Shown in pieces: positions 6,797-14,387 of a DNA stretch of 21,044 nucleotides (positions are counted from its first letter, which is position 1; every line of letters begins with the position of its first letter). Location of the stretch: contig CALXWF010000085.1 in assembly GCA_944392285.1 (NCBI GenBank), forward strand, positions 1 through 21,044, written 5' to 3'. The position numbers and the translations under genes were made by a program. The DNA comes from an uncultured Alphaproteobacteria bacterium (GTDB lineage Bacteria; Pseudomonadota; Alphaproteobacteria; RF32; CAG-239). The notes under the pieces were generated by a model. It was not told the DNA's origin, ran no database searches, and saw only the letters and a list, made by a program, of their open reading frames with translations.

Positions 6797-8107
6797 ATGG
6801 CAAACTTCAGCCCAAGAGAAATAGTTTCAGAGTTAGACAGGTTCATCATTGGCCAACACGAGGCCAAAAAAGCGGTTGCCATAGCTTTGCGCAATCGGTG
6901 GCGGCGCATGCAGTTACCACAACATTTGAAAGAAGAAGTTGTTCCAAAAAACATTTTAATGGTTGGTCCGACCGGTGTCGGCAAAACCGAAATATCGCGT
7001 CGTCTGGCCAAACTTGCCAAGGCCCCCTTTATTAAGGTTGAAGCCACCAAATTTACGGAGATTGGCTATGTCGGCCGAGACGTTGAAAGTATTATTCGTG
7101 ATTTATTGGAAATCGCCATTGCCTCAACACGAGCAGAGCTGCGCAAGAGTGTTCAGGCCAAAGCCGAGCTCGGTGCTGAAGAAAGAGTATTAGAAGCCCT
7201 GGTCGGAGCCTCTGCCGGTGAAGAAACCAAAGCAAAATTCCGCACTCTTTTGCGAGAAAACAAGCTCAATGATAAAGAGATTGAGATTAGTGTTATAGAC
7301 AACACCCCTCCCAGCATGCCCACCATAGACATTCCCGGCATGCCCGGCGCCTCCATGGGTATGATAAGTTTAGGGGATTTATTGGGCAAACCGTTTGGGA
7401 ACAAATATAAAACCCGCAAGATGAAAGTCGGGGAAGCCTATGATGTTTTAATCGCCGAAGAAAGCGACAAACTCTTAGACAACGACACCATCGTAAGAGA
7501 GGCCATAAACGCGGTTGAAAACGACGGTATCGTCTTTATAGATGAGATAGACAAGATAGCCGGCAAAGAAGACCGCCGCGGCGGCGATGTCTCGCGTGAA
7601 GGCGTTCAGCGTGACCTCTTACCGCTGATTGAAGGCACCACGGTAACCACCAAATACGGCATGGTCAAAACAGACCACATCTTGTTTATTTGCTCCGGAG
7701 CTTTTCACTTGTCCAAACCCTCGGATTTATTACCCGAGTTGCAAGGACGCTTACCGATTCGCGTTGAGCTTAAAGCCCTGACTCATGAAGACTTTGTCAG
7801 AATTTTAACCGAGCCGGAAGCCAATTTGATAGAGCAATATGAGGCTCTGCTCAAAACCGAAGGCTTTGAATTAAAATTTGAAAAAGAGGCCATTGATAAA
7901 ATTGCCGACATAGCTGTCCTGATAAATGAAAATGTTGAAAACATCGGAGCGCGACGTCTACACACGGTATTAGAGATTCTGCTTGAAGACATCAGCTTCA
8001 CGGCCTCAGACCGCAGCGGCCAAAGCGAGACAATCACCGCCCAAATGGTTGAGGAAAAACTATCCAAATATACCCAAGCCGGCGACTTGTCCAAATTTAT
8101 TTTATAA
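6797..8107 (+). CDS. hslU: ATP-dependent protease ATPase subunit HslU
   Basis: The 436-aa product is a Clp/HSP100 AAA+ unfoldase. Visible are the N-terminal SPREIVSELDRFIIGQ, Walker A GPTGVGKT (57-64), the pore GYVGRD (about 90-95), an insertion (I) domain at about 110-215, Walker B GIVFIDE (244-250), sensor segments in LLPELQGRLPIRVEL, and the C-terminal tail GDLSKFIL, which in this family docks into HslV to activate it. Length agrees with the E. coli protein (443 aa). The stop TAA shares its last A with the ATG of the GIY-YIG gene, so these two are translationally coupled. Confidence 0.97.
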   Translation: MANFSPREIVSELDRFIIGQHEAKKAVAIALRNRWRRMQLPQHLKEEVVPKNILMVGPTGVGKTEISRRLAKLAKAPFIKVEATKFTEIGYVGRDVESIIRDLLEIAIASTRAELRKSVQAKAELGAEERVLEALVGASAGEETKAKFRTLLRENKLNDKEIEISVIDNTPPSMPTIDIPGMPGASMGMISLGDLLGKPFGNKYKTRKMKVGEAYDVLIAEESDKLLDNDTIVREAINAVENDGIVFIDEIDKIAGKEDRRGGDVSREGVQRDLLPLIEGTTVTTKYGMVKTDHILFICSGAFHLSKPSDLLPELQGRLPIRVELKALTHEDFVRILTEPEANLIEQYEALLKTEGFELKFEKEAIDKIADIAVLINENVENIGARRLHTVLEILLEDISFTASDRSGQSETITAQMVEEKLSKYTQAGDLSKFIL

Positions 8108-8391
8108 TGAGCTATTATACTTATATCCTGTTTAACCAAAGAAACGGCACACTTTATATTGGCGTGACCGCCGATTTGGTTAAACGGGTTTATGAGCATA
8201 AACACCACATTTTCAAAGACTTTACAGAAAAATACAATATTGATAAACTTGCCTATTATGAAATACACCAAGATATCAATGAAGCCATCCGTAGAGAGAA
8301 ACAATTAAAAGCATGGAAAAGGTCTTGGAAACTGGAACTAATTGAACAAAACAATCCGGATTGGAAAGATTTATACCATGAAATCCTATAA
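8107..8391 (+). CDS. GIY-YIG domain protein (YhbQ/UPF0213 type)
   Basis: The 94-aa protein is a stand-alone GIY-YIG domain: YTYIL (the GIY strand), LYIGVTADLVKRVYEHK (YIG and the Arg helix), a conserved YYE segment, the Glu in INEAIRREKQLKAWKR, and a basic end. Small members of this family are predicted DNA endonucleases; their biological role is mostly unknown. The start overlaps the hslU stop by one base (TAATG), and its own 3' end overlaps the probable hemW start at 8378 by 14 bp. It therefore looks like a genuine cistron of the hslVU-hemW unit. Family call is firm; activity is inferred. Confidence 0.9.
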   Translation: MSYYTYILFNQRNGTLYIGVTADLVKRVYEHKHHIFKDFTEKYNIDKLAYYEIHQDINEAIRREKQLKAWKRSWKLELIEQNNPDWKDLYHEIL

Positions 8392-9679
8392 AAACATTTC
8401 CCGCACAAAATTATCCTGCCGACAAGAACCGGAATCCAACCCACCTCAAGGACAAAACCCACAAGCTGGATGCCAAATCAAGTTTGGCATGACAGAAGGA
8501 AAACTTCCGCCCCTGTCATTCCAGCGAAAGCTGGAATCCAACCCACCTCAAGGACGAAACCCACAAACTGAATGCCGCCGGCAAAAGCCCGCTAAAAAGC
8601 TTTTATCCCTATATATCCATTGGCCTTTCTGCCTCTCCAAATGCCCCTATTGCGATTTTTTTAGCAAAGCAGGCAGCAAAATAGATGAAGAAAAGATTAT
8701 CACCGGCTATTTGTCTGACTTGGACTATTATCATGATCTGACAAGTGAACGCCAAATTGACACGATATTTTTCGGCGGCGGCACACCGTCATTACTCAAA
8801 GCAAAAAATATAGAAAAACTCATTGACCATACAGCCAAACTTTGGCCGACAAGCCCAAATATTGAAATTTCATTAGAAGCCAACCCCAACAGCAACCACC
8901 CGCAAATGTTTCAAGACTTGAAGCAGGCCGGCATTAATCGCTTATCTTTAGGGGTACAAGCCTTAAATGAAAAAGATTTAAAATTTTTAGGACGCAGCCA
9001 CGGTTTATCCGAAGCCCTGCAAGCCATTGAAGAGATAAAATCCTGCTTTGACAACCACTCCATAGACCTAATTTATGCCCGCCCCGCTCAAAAGCAACAA
9101 GATTGGGCGCAAGAGCTTAAACAAACCGTTTCCTTCGGCCTGACTCATATCTCGCTTTATCAGCTCACGATTGAGCCGGGCACCTTGTTTTATAAACAAA
9201 ATATACGCCCGCTTGCAGAACAAGCCGCCGCCAAACTTTATGAGTTTACTTATAACTTTTTGCAAGATTCCGGCTATCGCCGTTATGAGGTTTCAAACTT
9301 TGCCAAAAGCGGCAAAGAATGTCGTCATAACCAAGCCTATTGGCATGGCCAAGATTATATCGGCATCGGCCAAGGGGCGCATGGCCGCCTGCGTTTAGGG
9401 CAAGAGGCTTATGCTTTCACCCACCCCCGCAAAAAAGAACTTTTAACCCCTCTTGAGCGCGCTGAAGAACTTTTAATTATGGGCTTGCGCGTTCCCGAAG
9501 GCATAAACAAAAAAGCCTTTGCCGACCAATGCGGGCTTGATTTTGATAACTTCATCAACCAACAACACGCCGCCAAATTAGAGCAACTCGGCCTCATCAT
9601 CAACCGCAAAGACCACCTGCACCTAACCCCCAAAGGTTTTTTATTATTAGATAAAATTATCGAAGAACTGGCAATCTAA
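8378..9679 (+). CDS. hemW: Radical SAM haem chaperone HemW with repeat-derived N terminus
   Basis: The product, 433 aa from the ATG at 8378, has the radical SAM motif in HWPFCLSKCPYCDF (Cys85, 89, 92), GGGTPSLL, a conserved LSLGVQALNEKDLKFLGRSH-like segment and the C-terminal HemN_C domain. HemW binds haem and a 4Fe-4S cluster and is thought to load haem onto respiratory proteins; it is often misnamed HemN. E. coli HemW has its first cluster Cys at about residue 16, so some 70 residues are extra here. These are encoded by two copies of a dispersed palindromic repeat (8419-8577). An in-frame ATG at 8489 is the other possible start, and it still leaves one repeat copy translated; no ATG, GTG or TTG lies between the last repeat copy and the conserved domain. 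A TTG at 8342 is less likely. It overlaps the GIY-YIG gene by 14 bp. Confidence 0.92.
   Translation: MKSYKNISRTKLSCRQEPESNPPQGQNPQAGCQIKFGMTEGKLPPLSFQRKLESNPPQGRNPQTECRRQKPAKKLLSLYIHWPFCLSKCPYCDFFSKAGSKIDEEKIITGYLSDLDYYHDLTSERQIDTIFFGGGTPSLLKAKNIEKLIDHTAKLWPTSPNIEISLEANPNSNHPQMFQDLKQAGINRLSLGVQALNEKDLKFLGRSHGLSEALQAIEEIKSCFDNHSIDLIYARPAQKQQDWAQELKQTVSFGLTHISLYQLTIEPGTLFYKQNIRPLAEQAAAKLYEFTYNFLQDSGYRRYEVSNFAKSGKECRHNQAYWHGQDYIGIGQGAHGRLRLGQEAYAFTHPRKKELLTPLERAEELLIMGLRVPEGINKKAFADQCGLDFDNFINQQHAAKLEQLGLIINRKDHLHLTPKGFLLLDKIIEELAI
8419..8577. repeat. Palindromic repeats inside the hemW reading frame
   Basis: A 44-bp direct repeat (8431-8474 and 8533-8576, three mismatches, 102 bp apart) alternates with two hairpins: TGCCAAA/TTTGGCA (8471-8477, 8483-8489) and TTCCAGC/GCTGGAA (8519-8525, 8530-8536). 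GTCATTCC...GGAATCC ends are shared with the intergenic repeat at 157-203. The whole stretch stays open in the hemW frame and would encode about 53 residues. This recalls the Rickettsia palindromic elements, which also sit in frame within genes. Confidence 0.8.
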
Positions 9680-9693
9680 GCTGACGGTTTTGT

Positions 9694-9722
9694 TTGCAAT
9701 CAACGCCAAAATAGGCTATAAT
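9694..9722 (+). promoter_or_regulatory. Promoter of the leucine-rich-repeat gene
   Basis: TTGCAA (9694-9699) and a consensus TATAAT (9717-9722) are 17 bp apart. The -10 covers the first ATG of the open frame (9721), so transcription would begin near 9729 and that ATG cannot be the start on this transcript. Confidence 0.7.
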
Positions 9723-9741
9723 GATAAAAGAACATATCATT

Positions 9742-10452
9742 ATGAAAGTCAAAGAAATGACCATATTGCAGAGTGAAGGACTCATATCTATGCTGGCTTC
9801 CCTGCTCAAAAAAGAGGAAGCATATTTTTCGGCCGAAGACTTTAAGCAAATTAAAGATATCGCGCTGAGTACGATAGATTACAACCGCAAATTCACACCG
9901 GTCTTTCTTGAAGACTTAGACAATTTTTCCAACCTTGAGAGTCTAACCTTAAGCAAAATCATCATTGATGACGAAGGAATGGAACATATCTGCCATTGCC
10001 AAAAGCTCAAACGCCTGAGTTTATATGAATGTGAGGTTGAAAGCCTTTCAGGCATTGAACAATTAACTGACCTCGAATGTTTGGAGCTTATCCGCACACC
10101 GATAACCGACTTCAGCCCGTTAGAAAAACTGCCGTTGCACCGTTTGCGCCTTATCGGCTGCCGCCTGCCGGACTTAAAATTTATTGACCGTTTGGCACAC
10201 CTCACCGGCCTAAAGCTGATTCATTGCCAAATTGCCGACCGCAAACTCCCTGCTCATTTAGAGCATTTTCACAGCTTAGATATTTGTGAAACCGAATTTA
10301 ACGACTACGCGCCGCTCAAAGCCGCCAAAAGCCTTGAAACCCTATATTTAACCGAAGAACAAATCGGCCGTCTGTCATTATTGATTTTAGAGCTGCGCAA
10401 AAAACTGCCTTTGTTGCAGATTTTTGACCAATATCAAAACAAAATCCCTTAG
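9742..10452 (+). CDS. Leucine-rich-repeat protein
   Basis: The start is placed at the ATG at 9742 because the -10 of the promoter covers the upstream ATG at 9721; ATG 9760 is also possible. The product is about 236 aa with no signal peptide or membrane segment, so probably cytoplasmic. After about 55 helical residues it has about seven repeats of 21-24 aa with the pattern LxxLxLxxx, for example LESLTLSK, LKRLSLYEC, LECLELIRT, LHRLRLIGC, LTGLKLIHC and LETLYLTEE; several carry Cys at the turn. Such LRRs are protein-binding scaffolds; partner and function are unknown. No strong RBS is visible, so translation may be nearly leaderless. Its stop overlaps the end of the kinase gene on the other strand by 4 bp. 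Confidence 0.8.
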   Translation: MKVKEMTILQSEGLISMLASLLKKEEAYFSAEDFKQIKDIALSTIDYNRKFTPVFLEDLDNFSNLESLTLSKIIIDDEGMEHICHCQKLKRLSLYECEVESLSGIEQLTDLECLELIRTPITDFSPLEKLPLHRLRLIGCRLPDLKFIDRLAHLTGLKLIHCQIADRKLPAHLEHFHSLDICETEFNDYAPLKAAKSLETLYLTEEQIGRLSLLILELRKKLPLLQIFDQYQNKIP

Positions 10453-11852
10453 CGAGCCGCTACTAAAGACACTGAAGAAATTGTATCGCCCATTCCGACC
10501 AAAGTTAAAGGTTTCTCCACCAAAATTGTCGGCACGGCAACCACATCTAATCCCTCAAAACGGCTCAATCCTGTCTCAAGCAGTTGTGGTGTTTGCAAAT
10601 AATCAGCCAAACTTGCCAATTCTTTCAGCCCAACATCAGCCACTTCTTTTCCTTGCGCCCACAAAAGATTTTCTGCCTGATTAATACTGCCGGTTCCGGC
10701 CTTTGAAGCCGCCACCGTAGCCGCCACGCACATTCCGCGCAAATTTGCCTCGGCCGAAACGGGATAATTTGTGTCTTGCAAGGTTATATAAAGCCCAAAC
10801 ATATGCAGCTGTGCCCTGGCGACTTTGAGTTTTTGCTTAATCCGCAAAGTTGCCTCAAACAAATGAACGGCATCGGTTTTTTCTTCACAACGGCGCGCCA
10901 AATCTTCTTCGCCGATAACCTGCAAAATATCAATGGCTTCGCGTTCATTAAAACCGACAGAATCACACATCGGGGCGATTTTTTCGACAATGGCGCGGCG
11001 CACCTCAACATCTTGGGTAGACGCCACTTCCAAATGCACCAAACAAGACGGACAAGCCTTTTTCCAGCTTTTAATCACCGGAATAGATTTTTCAAGCAAG
11101 GCCACACCGTCATTATTTGCGGTCAAAGCATGATAGCCGGACAAAATCACATATTGCATTTTATTTTTTTGCAAATGCGACACAAATCCCTCATCAATAA
11201 CCAATTTAAGATTTAAGGGGTCATAAGTTGCAATAAAACGATTAGACTTCGGACAAACGACCTTTTCGCCGTCAAGCTCCAAAACATCTCCCTTATCAAA
11301 CTCAATAATCCAATGGATTAAGGGAATATCATTTTTACGGTCAATCTCCGCGGCGGGTTTGGCTTGTCCTTTTTCATCAAAAGAGAGCAGATTTTTTTGC
11401 GCCAAGAACTGTTGTGCCTGGAGCTTGGGCAAAGAGTTTGTATGCGCAAAAACATTTTGCACGCCGATAACCGCCAAAGCATTGGCGACAATACCGCCCT
11501 GACCGCCCATTTGCAAACGATCATAGCCCAAATTATCTGCCATCCATTGATAAACGACCTTATCTTCGGTCAGCCATTCTTCGGCGATTCCGCGTTCAAA
11601 ACATTTGACAATCCCTTTCAAGACATCAGCCCCTGAAAGCAACTTTGTCTGTTTAACATCGCGCGCCTGTGCCAAGCTCATATTTTGTTCCTGCAAAAGC
11701 TTGGCAATTTTTTTGCCGTTAATTTTCAAAACCGCATCAATATTCGTATTAAAAGCGGTTGCGGCGGTCTCAACTTCAGTGACCTTGGCCAAGGTCTTGG
11801 GAACAGCCTGATATATCTTAAGCCACTGAGTCTTTAACCGCGCAATATCCAT
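10449..11852 (-). CDS. ADP-dependent sugar kinase (ADPGK/PfkC family)
   Basis: The 467-aa product matches the ADP-dependent glucokinase/phosphofructokinase family of the ribokinase superfamily: FNTNID (34-39), GGQGGIVANALA (116-127), HLEVAST (273-279, the HxE metal site), NERE (302-305, the NxxE motif), HMFGLYIT, and GMGD (453-456), whose Asp456 is the expected catalytic base. Characterised members use ADP, not ATP, to phosphorylate glucose or fructose 6-phosphate and are known mainly from Euryarchaeota and animals. Which sugar is used here cannot be read by eye. Length is normal and no motif is broken. It is the last gene of a mic60-hemY operon, 2 bp after hemY, with its RBS inside the Glu-rich end of hemY. 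Codon use looks like its neighbours. Confidence 0.88.
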   Translation of the reverse strand: MDIARLKTQWLKIYQAVPKTLAKVTEVETAATAFNTNIDAVLKINGKKIAKLLQEQNMSLAQARDVKQTKLLSGADVLKGIVKCFERGIAEEWLTEDKVVYQWMADNLGYDRLQMGGQGGIVANALAVIGVQNVFAHTNSLPKLQAQQFLAQKNLLSFDEKGQAKPAAEIDRKNDIPLIHWIIEFDKGDVLELDGEKVVCPKSNRFIATYDPLNLKLVIDEGFVSHLQKNKMQYVILSGYHALTANNDGVALLEKSIPVIKSWKKACPSCLVHLEVASTQDVEVRRAIVEKIAPMCDSVGFNEREAIDILQVIGEEDLARRCEEKTDAVHLFEATLRIKQKLKVARAQLHMFGLYITLQDTNYPVSAEANLRGMCVAATVAASKAGTGSINQAENLLWAQGKEVADVGLKELASLADYLQTPQLLETGLSRFEGLDVVAVPTILVEKPLTLVGMGDTISSVSLVAAR

Positions 11853-11854
11853 TT

Positions 11855-13279
11855 TTATTCCTCTTCTTCTTCGGTTTCGTTTACATCATCAATTTCGGGC
11901 TCGTCTTTTTCAACATACAAGTGCCACATTCCCTGACCGAAAGCCGTACACTCCGGACAAACCGAATGCCACTCGCCATGAGCCGCGCCACAGTTTTTGC
12001 AAACCCACTGAGAATCTTCGGCACAATTTTTAGCTTTTTTGCGCCAATCTTGTGCGGCCTCTTTGTCTTTTTTATAATACTGCTCATATTTTGCCGCAAT
12101 TTCGCAGATTTTTTTGGTCGCCGGATTATTAATCAAGAAGACCTCAATCTCACCTTCGGCCTTAGTCCACAAACCGGCCTGAGCGCAAAGCTCTGCCATA
12201 ATACGATTATTCAAAGACGGGCGTTTGCCGTTTAACATGGCAAAAGATTCCATTCTCTGAATCCGATCCAAAATTTCCTCTTCCGGCCACAAATCCAAAT
12301 AAGCATAAGCCAACTCATCAACCGGATTTTTCTTCCAAGCGGTAGTCAAAACTTTGGCCGCTTTACGATATTGATTATCATTTTCAACATAATATTTAGC
12401 CATTAACAAAGCTGCCGGCACCAAAGTTTCATCGGCGCTGATTGCCTGAGAGGCACATTTAAAGAAGTTAACCTCATCATTTTTGGCCTGATACTCACGC
12501 GCCATTTCATACAGCACAATGGCTTTTAAGCGTTTATAGCGCACCTCGGGCACCAATTTCTTTTTATGACCGGCATCAAGCACTTGCAAAGCACCGTCCC
12601 AATCTTGAGCTTTGGCGCGCAGTTCGAAGGCGCTTTCAATAACCCAATACAAGTCTTGGCGTAATTCAAACGCTTTGTTAGCCGTACGCAATGCTTCGGA
12701 GAACTCGCGTTTTTCCATCTGAGCCTCGACGGCGGCTTTCATACCCACCATCTGAACATCTTGATTTTTTATCAATTTGGCCGAAAGTTTTTCCATCTTA
12801 TCAAAATCTTTCTCGCCCTTATAAATTTTCATTTTCAAGACATCGATAATCGGGTCATTGCCGATAATTTTTTTCAAAGCTTTAAGGTTATCGCGGGCGG
12901 CTTTCATATCACCTGCCGTAACCGAGGTCATGGCTTTCAAGACCAAAAGGAAAGCAGAGTCAAAATCTTGGCGGTCAATCACGATTTTTTCACTGATTTT
13001 GCCGGCCAACACGTCTATGGCATCACTTTCAGAAAGGTTTCCGGGCAAAGTATTTTTATACACTTCTTTAACTTGCAGCTTAACCAAACGACGAAAGATT
13101 CGATTGATAAAATCGACCACCGCCACAAACAACAGCACCAAGAGCATAAACTCCGGCACCGAAAAAATGCTGCGTTCACCCATCCAGGTAATCGTAACCA
13201 CACCATGTTTGTCAAGCACCCAAGCAAGCGCGGTAAAAATCAAACCTATAAAGATAAAAGTTGATATTTTCCTAGTCAT
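11855..13279 (-). CDS. hemY: HemY-like TPR membrane protein with zinc ribbon
   Basis: The 474-aa protein has two N-terminal membrane segments (about residues 7-22 and 40-60), a basic loop, then TPR-like helical repeats through about residue 420. It ends with a zinc-ribbon pattern, CKNC and CPEC (C427, C430, C441, C444), and a poly-acidic tail. This is the alphaproteobacterial HemY architecture, similar to LapB/YciM. Despite its name, its role in haem synthesis is not settled; it is not the HemY protoporphyrinogen oxidase of Gram-positive bacteria. It probably faces the cytoplasm or periplasm as an assembly factor. Its ATG overlaps the end of the Mic60-like gene by 8 bp, so the two are coupled. 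Confidence 0.85.
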   Translation of the reverse strand: MTRKISTFIFIGLIFTALAWVLDKHGVVTITWMGERSIFSVPEFMLLVLLFVAVVDFINRIFRRLVKLQVKEVYKNTLPGNLSESDAIDVLAGKISEKIVIDRQDFDSAFLLVLKAMTSVTAGDMKAARDNLKALKKIIGNDPIIDVLKMKIYKGEKDFDKMEKLSAKLIKNQDVQMVGMKAAVEAQMEKREFSEALRTANKAFELRQDLYWVIESAFELRAKAQDWDGALQVLDAGHKKKLVPEVRYKRLKAIVLYEMAREYQAKNDEVNFFKCASQAISADETLVPAALLMAKYYVENDNQYRKAAKVLTTAWKKNPVDELAYAYLDLWPEEEILDRIQRMESFAMLNGKRPSLNNRIMAELCAQAGLWTKAEGEIEVFLINNPATKKICEIAAKYEQYYKKDKEAAQDWRKKAKNCAEDSQWVCKNCGAAHGEWHSVCPECTAFGQGMWHLYVEKDEPEIDDVNETEEEEE

Positions 13280-14285
13280 TACCTGTCTCCTTTTTAATAA
13301 AATTTACTTTCATTTTTGCCAAAGAATAGGTTGCAATTTCGGCCACGGCTTTTTCAAATTCAATTTTAGCCTGAGCTTTCTGCACCCAATTTTTAAGCGC
13401 GGCGTTTTCTTTCACCAATTTCGATTCGTTTTTCTCAAGCAACGAAACAGCTTTTGCAAACTCTCCGGTTTTAACCAAAGCCAAAACCTCCTCAAGGTTC
13501 TGGTCGGCGGCAAATTCGGGAGCATCTCCCTTAATGCGTTTAATTTTAACAATTTCATTAAGTTTGCTGTTAATTCTGTCTTTCCAGCTTTGTTCAAACG
13601 TCTCTTTTTGCTCTTTTAATAAAGCATTATAAATACTTTCAAATTCGTTAATAAGAGCTGCATTTGTGCTAATTCCTTGCGGCGCATATTTTGCCAACAC
13701 TGCCACTTGTGCGCCAACTTGTTGATTTTTATCAGCAATTTGGCGTAAAATTTCAGCTTCATAGACAAACTCATTTCCACGTTCGGCACTATCTTTCACC
13801 AACATGGTTGCGGTTAAAATCAAAGCGCTTTCATCTGTAAATTTTGTAAGAGTTTGCAGTCTTTCATCCATTTTATCCAAACGGTTAACCATACCGAAAA
13901 CCGTGGCGATATCAGCCTTTGAGTCAATCACGTTCAAATTAACTTTTTCAATAGCGTCCATTCTTTGATTAAGTGCCTCGGCATCGACATTACGATTAAG
14001 GTTTTCCTGAGCCTTTTGCAAAGCGGCAAGCTGATTTTGCAGATTCTCCACCTGCAAAGCCAAACTTTCAACCGTAACTTTGGGCGCATTTTCCCCCTGA
14101 TTTTGGGTCAGCAACCACTGCCAAGCATTTTTAACATAGACGGGATTCTTCCACAATCCGACGACAACCAGCACCAACACCAGCCAAAAGAGCAGTTTAT
14201 AAAAAGCTTTTTTGAGCGACGTTTTTGGAGCATTTTCGGGGGTTTTAGTTTCTTTTTCAGCTGTTTCGGGAGTATTTTTTGCCAT
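13272..14285 (-). CDS. Mic60/mitofilin-like inner membrane protein (COG4223 type)
   Basis: The 337-aa protein has a charged N-terminal tail rich in Glu, Thr and Pro, one membrane segment (about residues 29-45), a coiled coil (about 70-130, with LQVENLQNQLAALQKAQENL) and a C-terminal helical region. This is the layout of alphaproteobacterial mitofilin homologues, formerly called HemX by position. In some alphaproteobacteria such proteins support intracytoplasmic membranes and contact outer-membrane partners, as Mic60 does in mitochondrial cristae. It heads an operon with hemY and the ADP-dependent kinase, divergent from tsaD. In other alphaproteobacteria hemC and hemD usually lie between tsaD and this gene; here only 102 bp separate them. 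Confidence 0.82.
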   Translation of the reverse strand: MAKNTPETAEKETKTPENAPKTSLKKAFYKLLFWLVLVLVVVGLWKNPVYVKNAWQWLLTQNQGENAPKVTVESLALQVENLQNQLAALQKAQENLNRNVDAEALNQRMDAIEKVNLNVIDSKADIATVFGMVNRLDKMDERLQTLTKFTDESALILTATMLVKDSAERGNEFVYEAEILRQIADKNQQVGAQVAVLAKYAPQGISTNAALINEFESIYNALLKEQKETFEQSWKDRINSKLNEIVKIKRIKGDAPEFAADQNLEEVLALVKTGEFAKAVSLLEKNESKLVKENAALKNWVQKAQAKIEFEKAVAEIATYSLAKMKVNFIKKETGND

Positions 14286-14387
14286 TTTCCGACCTCTGAT
14301 GTTTATTAAAACTGGATATTAATTAAAATATAGTGTATAGAATTAAAAAAAAACTGCAATAAAATTAGGTAAGAAACGAGCAAATTT

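Noticed and set aside
8489..8542. KLPPLS in the HemW extension resembles the KLPPLSLYIH start of E. coli HemW
   Set aside because: These codons come from the start of the dispersed repeat and are separated from the conserved LSLYIHWPF by about 30 residues, so the likeness is probably chance.
12761..13619. Long plus-strand frames (167 and 253 codons) opposite hemY and the Mic60-like gene
   Set aside because: They are antisense shadows of two well-supported genes, have mixed composition and no recognisable domain.
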